Positions 1 through 3,795 of a DNA stretch of 8,085 bases are shown here, piece after piece. The position numbers were made by a program, and so were the translations under genes. The stretch's first letter is position 1. Every line of letters starts with the position of its first letter. Source of the stretch: Acetatifactor sp. (GTDB taxonomy: Bacteria > Bacillota > Clostridia > Lachnospirales > Lachnospiraceae); assembly GCA_024699575.1 (NCBI GenBank), contig JAILPF010000049.1:1-8085 (forward strand), in the 5' to 3' direction. Below the pieces are notes generated by a model, which was given only the letters and a program-made list of their open reading frames with translations, searched no databases and was not told the DNA's origin.

Positions 1-1
1 A

Positions 2-478
2 ATTGATATCATTTTAAAAGAACCTATCGGCATCGCGATGTTTATTGATGCATTTGTGGTGGGAAAATCCGTGGACTTTTTTAATAAGATTCATGCTGTG
101 CAAAAATGTGATTCTGTTGCGACGGGAATACCGGTTATGATGATTGGTTTGATTATTATGGCGTACACGCAGTACACTTACATGAGTGCTTCTCTGGGCT
201 GTGGACCGAGAGACACCTTGCTGGTGGCACTGACCAAGAGGGCAAAGCGGATGCCCATTGGAATCATCAGCATTCTTTTGCTCAGCACAGCTACCTTCAT
301 TGGATGGCTGTTGGGCGGACCGGTGGGAATCGGTACGTTAATCTGTGCATTTGTGACGGGACCGATTATGCAGTTTGCATTTTCTACCGTGAAGTTTGAT
401 GCGACGCAGGTACATCATCAGCACCTGGCACAGTCGCTGAAAATACTTTTACATAGACATATTCCGAAGTGGAGTTAA
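2..478 (+). CDS. YczE/YyaS/YitT-family integral membrane protein (3' part, 5' end outside window)
   Basis: The reading frame is open from base 2, so the gene begins before the window; the ATG at 38 is internal, not the start. About 158 C-terminal residues are visible. They contain three likely membrane segments: one starting VMMIGLIIMAYTQY, one ISILLLSTATFIGWLL, and a last one GIGTLICAFVTGPIMQFAF. Two motifs recall the YczE-type family: a loop LGCGPRDTLLVALTKR and the stretch GWLLGGPVGIGTL followed by a GP pair. The family consists of small multi-pass inner-membrane proteins of unknown transport or signalling role; no substrate can be read from the sequence. The C-terminus is short, basic and His-rich (VHHQHLAQ, HRHIPKWS). 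The next gene begins 57 bases downstream with no convincing terminator between, so the two may be co-transcribed. Family assignment is from motif recognition, not a search. Confidence 0.75.
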   Translation: MDIILKEPIGIAMFIDAFVVGKSVDFFNKIHAVQKCDSVATGIPVMMIGLIIMAYTQYTYMSASLGCGPRDTLLVALTKRAKRMPIGIISILLLSTATFIGWLLGGPVGIGTLICAFVTGPIMQFAFSTVKFDATQVHHQHLAQSLKILLHRHIPKWS

Positions 479-535
479 TCCGGTTTCCGGCAGTGGGAAA
501 TTGTTGATTCGTTATAGAAAAAAGGAGGAATACAA

Positions 536-1795
536 ATGGGTAAAATATTAATCATCGGTTGTGGCGGGGTAGCTTCCGTTGCAATCCAGAAATGTGCAAA
601 ATGTGTGGATACTTTTTCTGAAATCTGTATTGCAAGCCGTACCAAGAGCAAGTGCGATGCGTTAAAAGCGAAGCTGGAGGGAACCACAAAAGCTGTTATT
701 ACCACGGAGCAGGTGGATGCGGATAAGGTGGATGACCTGATTACGCTTATCAAAAAGGTGCAGCCGAAGGCAGTTCTGAATCTGGCACTTCCCTATCAGG
801 ATTTGACCATTATGGATGCCTGCCTTGCCTGCGGAGTGGATTATATTGATACCGCTAATTATGAGGCGGAGGACACAGAGGACCCTGAGTGGAGAGCTAT
901 CTATGAAAAACGTTGTGAGGAGAAGGGCTTTACGGCTTATTTTGATTATTCCTGGCAGTGGGCATACAAGGAGCGTTTTGAGAAAGCAGGAATCACAGCT
1001 TTGCTCGGCAGCGGCTTTGACCCCGGTGTAACCAGCGTTTTCTCTGCATACGCATTGAAACATTATTTCGATGAGATTCATTATATTGATATTATGGATT
1101 GCAACGGCGGAGACCATGGATACCCGTTTGCAACCAACTTTAACCCGGAGATTAACTTAAGAGAAGTATCTGCCAACGGCTCCTATTGGGAGGACGGCCA
1201 TTGGGTTGAGACTAAACCTATGGAGATCAAGAGAGAGTATGACTTTGCTCAGGTGGGTAAAAAGGATATGTACTTACTGCACCATGAGGAAATTGAGTCC
1301 CTGGCACAAAACATTCCGGGAATTAAGAGAATCCGTTTCTTTATGACCTTCGGACAGAGCTACCTGACTCATATGAAGTGTCTGGAAAATGTGGGAATGT
1401 TAAGAACCGATCCGGTGCTGTTTGAGGGAAAAGAGATTGTGCCTATCCAGTTCTTGAAAGCGCTGCTTCCGGACCCGGCGTCTTTGGGCCCCAGAACAGT
1501 GGGCAAGACCAACATCGGATGTATCTTCAAAGGTGTGAAGGATGGCAAAGAGAGAACTATTTACATTTACAATGTCTGTGACCATCAGGAATGTTATAAA
1601 GAATTAGGCTCCCAGGCAATTTCGTACACCACCGGTGTGCCGGCAATGATTGGCGCAAAACTGGTGATGGAAGGAATCTGGAAGAAAGCCGGAGTGTTTA
1701 ACGTAGAAGAATTTGACCCCGATCCATTCATGGAAGCACTCAATGAGTATGGTCTTCCCTGGGTTGTTGAGGAGAATCCTGTGCCCATCGATTGA
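536..1795 (+). CDS. Carboxynorspermidine/carboxyspermidine dehydrogenase (saccharopine dehydrogenase family)
   Basis: A 419-residue cytoplasmic enzyme of the saccharopine dehydrogenase fold. The N-terminal Rossmann domain opens with KILIIGCGGVAS (residues 3-14, G-x-G-G-V type nucleotide loop). SRTKSK at 34-39 follows the second strand, where basic residues would favour NADPH. GSGFDPGVTSVFSAYAL (158-174) and the DCNGGDHGYPFATNFNPE region (188-205) resemble the carboxynorspermidine synthase branch rather than fungal lysine enzymes. Known members reductively condense L-aspartate-semialdehyde with diaminopropane or putrescine; NspC then decarboxylates the product to norspermidine or spermidine. 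The choice of diamine cannot be read here. The ATG is well supported by AGGAGG at 523-528 with 7-base spacing, and the length suits the family. No nspC lies on either visible side, which is unusual. The protein is rich in cysteine (13), without an obvious metal cluster. The alternative is another saccharopine dehydrogenase-like reductase. Confidence 0.85.
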   Translation: MGKILIIGCGGVASVAIQKCAKCVDTFSEICIASRTKSKCDALKAKLEGTTKAVITTEQVDADKVDDLITLIKKVQPKAVLNLALPYQDLTIMDACLACGVDYIDTANYEAEDTEDPEWRAIYEKRCEEKGFTAYFDYSWQWAYKERFEKAGITALLGSGFDPGVTSVFSAYALKHYFDEIHYIDIMDCNGGDHGYPFATNFNPEINLREVSANGSYWEDGHWVETKPMEIKREYDFAQVGKKDMYLLHHEEIESLAQNIPGIKRIRFFMTFGQSYLTHMKCLENVGMLRTDPVLFEGKEIVPIQFLKALLPDPASLGPRTVGKTNIGCIFKGVKDGKERTIYIYNVCDHQECYKELGSQAISYTTGVPAMIGAKLVMEGIWKKAGVFNVEEFDPDPFMEALNEYGLPWVVEENPVPID

Positions 1796-1814
1796 TGGGC
1801 ACTTGTTATTTTGT
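1781..1814 (+). terminator. Intrinsic terminator overlapping the end of the dehydrogenase gene
   Basis: A perfect 9-bp stem, GTGCCCATC (1781-1789) with GATGGGCAC (1794-1802), closes a 4-base loop. It is followed by a T-rich but interrupted tail (9 T in 12 bases, 1803-1814). The stop codon TGA (1793-1795) lies in the loop and the first bases of the 3' arm, so the last codons of the enzyme encode half of the hairpin. It separates the polyamine gene from the ABC operon. The tail is not a clean T run, so efficiency is uncertain. Confidence 0.75.
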
Positions 1815-1861
1815 CAAAAAAATGAATACAGAAATTGTGCATAGTTCACAAAACCTGAAAA

Positions 1862-1879
1862 AATAAAAACATTTTTATT
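1862..1879. promoter_or_regulatory. Distal operator-like palindrome (upstream copy)
   Basis: AATAAAAAC|ATTTTTATT is an 18-base near-perfect inverted repeat (8 of 9 positions pair). Its left half belongs to an 11-base sequence, AAAATAAAAAC (1860-1870), repeated exactly at 1917-1927 inside the promoter, and the TTTTT after the centre is also shared. The two centres are 57 bases apart. This could be an auxiliary operator for a dimeric or tetrameric repressor. The region is very AT-rich, so chance similarity or a role as an UP-element-like or bent A-tract (also TTTTTTAAAAAA at 1895-1906) are real alternatives. Confidence 0.45.
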
Positions 1880-1911
1880 CAAAAAAACATACTATTTTTT
1901 AAAAAAAGGAG

Positions 1912-1940
1912 TTTACAAAATAAAAACGTTTTTGTAAAAT
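1912..1940 (+). promoter_or_regulatory. Sigma-A-type promoter of the sugar ABC operon
   Basis: TTTACA (1912-1917) matches the -35 consensus at 5 of 6 positions and TAAAAT (1935-1940) matches the -10 consensus at 5 of 6, with an ideal 17-base spacer. The predicted start is near 1945-1947, giving a leader of about 50 bases before the GTG at 1999. A/T-rich DNA upstream (1858-1907) could act as an UP element. It is the best promoter in the 1796-1998 gap, the only sizeable non-coding stretch in the window. Confidence 0.7.
1919..1936. promoter_or_regulatory. Proximal operator-like palindrome between -35 and -10
   Basis: AAAAAC|GTTTTT (1922-1933) is a perfect 12-base palindrome with a central CG, the hallmark of LacI/CcpA-type operators. 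It fits wholly within the 17-base spacer, where a bound repressor would block RNA polymerase. A second inverted repeat, TTTACAAAA (1912-1920) with TTTTGTAAA (1930-1938), overlaps it with a slightly shifted centre. Similarity to the CcpA cre consensus is only partial. No regulator gene is in the window, so the family of the repressor is inferred. Confidence 0.6.
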
Positions 1941-1943
1941 AGG

Positions 1944-1974
1944 GATACAAGCTGAGAGATTAGCTTCTAGTATC
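1944..1974 (+). promoter_or_regulatory. Stem-loop at the predicted 5' end of the operon transcript
   Basis: GATAC (1944-1948) pairs with GTATC (1970-1974) and AAGCT (1949-1953) with AGCTT (1962-1966), giving a 10-bp stem with a 3-base bulge (CTA, 1967-1969) and an 8-base loop. Because the transcript should start near 1945-1947, the hairpin would cap the mRNA and could protect it from 5'-end-dependent decay. It ends 10 bases before the ribosome binding site GGGAGG (1985-1990), leaving that site free. It could equally be a DNA-level protein site. Confidence 0.45.
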
Positions 1975-1998
1975 GAAAAAGAATGGGAGGAAAAAAGA

Positions 1999-3702
1999 GT
2001 GAAAAGCAAAAAACTTATCGCACTTCTTTTGACTACAGCAATGGCAGTATCTACACTGGCAGGCTGTGGCAGCGAAAGCTCCGAGCAGACCGGTTCCAAT
2101 ACTGCTGCAGAGACAAGTAGCACCGAGACAGCTGGAGAGACAGCAGAGGAGACCACTGAGTCTACCGAAACACCTGCAAGCTCTTTTGTCGCAGTTGACA
2201 AGGATGTAGCAGGAGATATTTCCGTAATGGTATGGTCCGGCGACGGCGAGTACTATGAGGACCTTGGTCATCAGACTCTTGAGGCTGAGAATATTACAGC
2301 TCAGAACGTAGCATCCGTATATGCTATGGCAAAGAAATTCAATGAGACCTATCCTAACGTAACCATTAATCTTTATGCGAAATCAGGAGATCCTGATGCC
2401 AATGAGACTTCCTGGCAGCAGGAGATGGAGAACTTCAAAGCTCAGCACGGAAAATATCCTGATATCTGGGCATCTACCAACCTGGTAGGTGATGTTCAGA
2501 AAGGTCTTTGCGCTGACCTCTCTGTTTTCGCTGATGATCCCGTATATCAGTCCTTCAACACCTCCATCATGGAGATGATGAACTATTATGGAATGCAGGC
2601 AGGTCTGCCTCAGTTCATTCAGCCTTGGGGCGTATTCGTTAATACACAGCTTGCTGAGCAGAACAACATTGATGTTCCTGATGTAGATTGGGATATTGAT
2701 GATTACACTGACTTTATCGCTCAGGGCGATAAGACCACCTTCTGGGGAGCAATGGATATTCCTCTTAGCTGGATTAACACCGGTACAGAAGATATCAACC
2801 GTTCCCTTGCTAATTACAGCGGAGAAGGAGATCATGTAAACCTTGACTCTGATCAGGTGAAAGATTTGCTTTCCTATGTTCCTACATGGGCAGACAACAC
2901 CATCTGGACACAGAATGATGTCGGTGGAGTTCCTACCGAAATCATGGATGATGGTTGGTGGTGGAGCTATCATTTCTTTGTTCAGGGATACTGCCTGACC
3001 AACGATGGTGATCCTTGGATGATGGGTGATGCAGCAAACCCTGAAGTTACAGATGCAACATGCCAGTTTGACTTTGATATCTATCCCAGACCTGCTACCG
3101 ATTATGTAGGTAACACTGTAGGTATCGTTCTTGACCCTATGGCAATCCACAACTATGCAATGGATGATGGTAACCCTGAGCTTAGCGCAGATGAGGAGAC
3201 CGCTCTGAAACTTGCATACACCTTCGGTACTTACTGGGTAGCTTCCACAGATGCTATGCAGGCAAGAGCTGACCAGCAGTGGAATTCCGGCGGAGCACTT
3301 AAGACAGCATCCAACGATTCTCTTCCTCTGGTAACAGGTGAAGAATTCGACAAGCAGATGGAAATCTGGTATTCCGTACCTATCCACACCGCTTACAAGG
3401 ATAAAGAGGGCTGGAACAAGTGTATCGAACTCTGGGAGAAGGGTGAGATGTGGGATGTATCCGACAAGGCTTATCCTTTGAAGATTCAGGAAGACGGTGC
3501 TGACAAAGCTTGTATGTACGAGTGGACCAACTACTATACAGATGAAAATATGACTGCAAAACGTGCTTCCGACGGTTGGTTGGATGAAATCAAATCCAAA
3601 CTTCCTGAGTGGAATCAGCTTGCAAACGAAAGATTTGCACAGGCAGACGAAGAGCTGAAGACAGCTCTGAAAGATTTCTACGGATATACAGATTTTAACT
3701 AA
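1999..3702 (+). CDS. Extracellular solute-binding lipoprotein of a carbohydrate ABC importer
   Basis: A 567-residue protein starting at GTG, 8 bases after GGGAGG (1985-1990). It has a lipoprotein signal: basic KSKK, a hydrophobic core LIALLLTTAMAVS, and lipobox LAGC with the lipidated Cys at residue 23. A disordered, acidic Ser/Thr/Glu tether follows (about 24-62), then the binding domain from about 72. Features of bacterial sugar-binding proteins include ISVMVWSG (74-81), AMAKKFNETYPNVTINLY (109-126), YPDIWAS (153-159) and AGLPQFIQPWGVFVNT (201-216). Aromatics such as GWWWSYHFF (319-327) are candidates for sugar stacking. It would sit on the outer face of the membrane and deliver a glycan or oligosaccharide to the permeases encoded downstream. 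The sugar cannot be read. It is longer than usual binding proteins (about 400-450 residues), and its proline codons are almost all CCT, suggesting strong expression. It is the first gene after the promoter and is followed by a terminator. Confidence 0.85.
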   Translation: MKSKKLIALLLTTAMAVSTLAGCGSESSEQTGSNTAAETSSTETAGETAEETTESTETPASSFVAVDKDVAGDISVMVWSGDGEYYEDLGHQTLEAENITAQNVASVYAMAKKFNETYPNVTINLYAKSGDPDANETSWQQEMENFKAQHGKYPDIWASTNLVGDVQKGLCADLSVFADDPVYQSFNTSIMEMMNYYGMQAGLPQFIQPWGVFVNTQLAEQNNIDVPDVDWDIDDYTDFIAQGDKTTFWGAMDIPLSWINTGTEDINRSLANYSGEGDHVNLDSDQVKDLLSYVPTWADNTIWTQNDVGGVPTEIMDDGWWWSYHFFVQGYCLTNDGDPWMMGDAANPEVTDATCQFDFDIYPRPATDYVGNTVGIVLDPMAIHNYAMDDGNPELSADEETALKLAYTFGTYWVASTDAMQARADQQWNSGGALKTASNDSLPLVTGEEFDKQMEIWYSVPIHTAYKDKEGWNKCIELWEKGEMWDVSDKAYPLKIQEDGADKACMYEWTNYYTDENMTAKRASDGWLDEIKSKLPEWNQLANERFAQADEELKTALKDFYGYTDFN

Positions 3703-3708
3703 ATTTTT

Positions 3709-3746
3709 AAGCAGACGCTTACGGCGTACAGACTGTCCTTCTGCTT
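3709..3746 (+). promoter_or_regulatory. Possible anti-terminator pairing
   Basis: AAGCAGA (3709-3715), just after the lipoprotein stop codon, is identical to part of the 3' terminator arm (3760-3766). It can therefore pair with TCTGCTT (3740-3746), the 5' arm of the terminator. The two structures are mutually exclusive, a layout used by attenuators. The pairing is only 7 bp against a 14-bp terminator, and no ligand-binding fold is visible, so this is a weak proposal. Confidence 0.25.
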
Positions 3747-3779
3747 TCATGGTTGGTGGAAGCAGAAGGGCGTTTTTTT
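3737..3779 (+). terminator. Strong intrinsic terminator between the lipoprotein gene and the fusion-protein gene
   Basis: CCTTCTGCTT (3737-3746) pairs perfectly with AAGCAGAAGG (3760-3769). Four more pairs including two G-T wobbles extend the stem to 14 bp around a GGTTG loop, followed by GCG and seven T (3773-3779). No second promoter is evident before the next gene, whose ribosome binding site starts on the very next base. It therefore probably works as a leaky terminator that lowers expression of the membrane components relative to the binding protein. Confidence 0.85.
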
Positions 3780-3786
3780 GGAGGAG
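3780..3786 (+). promoter_or_regulatory. Ribosome binding site that decides the start of the large fusion protein
   Basis: GGAGGAG starts directly after the terminator T run and lies 9 bases before GTG at 3796. The alternative in-frame TTG at 3778 overlaps both the T run and this site and has no site of its own, so the GTG is preferred. Confidence 0.8.
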
Positions 3787-3795
3787 ATAGCAACA

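Noticed and set aside
479..535. Promoter or terminator between the membrane protein gene and the dehydrogenase gene
   Set aside because: TTATAG at 512-517 lacks a matching -35 box, and CCGGTTTCCGG (480-490) is too short a stem with no T run.
662..1117. Minus-strand open frame of 151 codons opposite the dehydrogenase gene
   Set aside because: It overlaps the conserved N-terminal and central parts of the enzyme, and no motif or start signal is seen.
536..1795. Cysteines near the N-terminus of the dehydrogenase (9, 20, 23, 31, 40) as a metal or iron-sulphur site
   Set aside because: The spacing does not match a known cluster motif and the first Cys lies in the nucleotide-binding loop; Cys-rich enzymes are common in strict anaerobes.
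1890..1895. TACTAT as an alternative -10 box upstream of the chosen promoter
   Set aside because: Only 4 of 6 positions match and no -35 box lies 16-18 bases upstream; TTTACA/TAAAAT is clearly better.
2383..3750. Long open frame of 455 codons on the minus strand, opposite the lipoprotein gene
   Set aside because: It is the complement of a gene with strong codon bias, lacks a convincing ribosome binding site or family motifs, and runs through the terminator hairpin. Narrow codon use of the sense gene readily leaves the opposite strand open.
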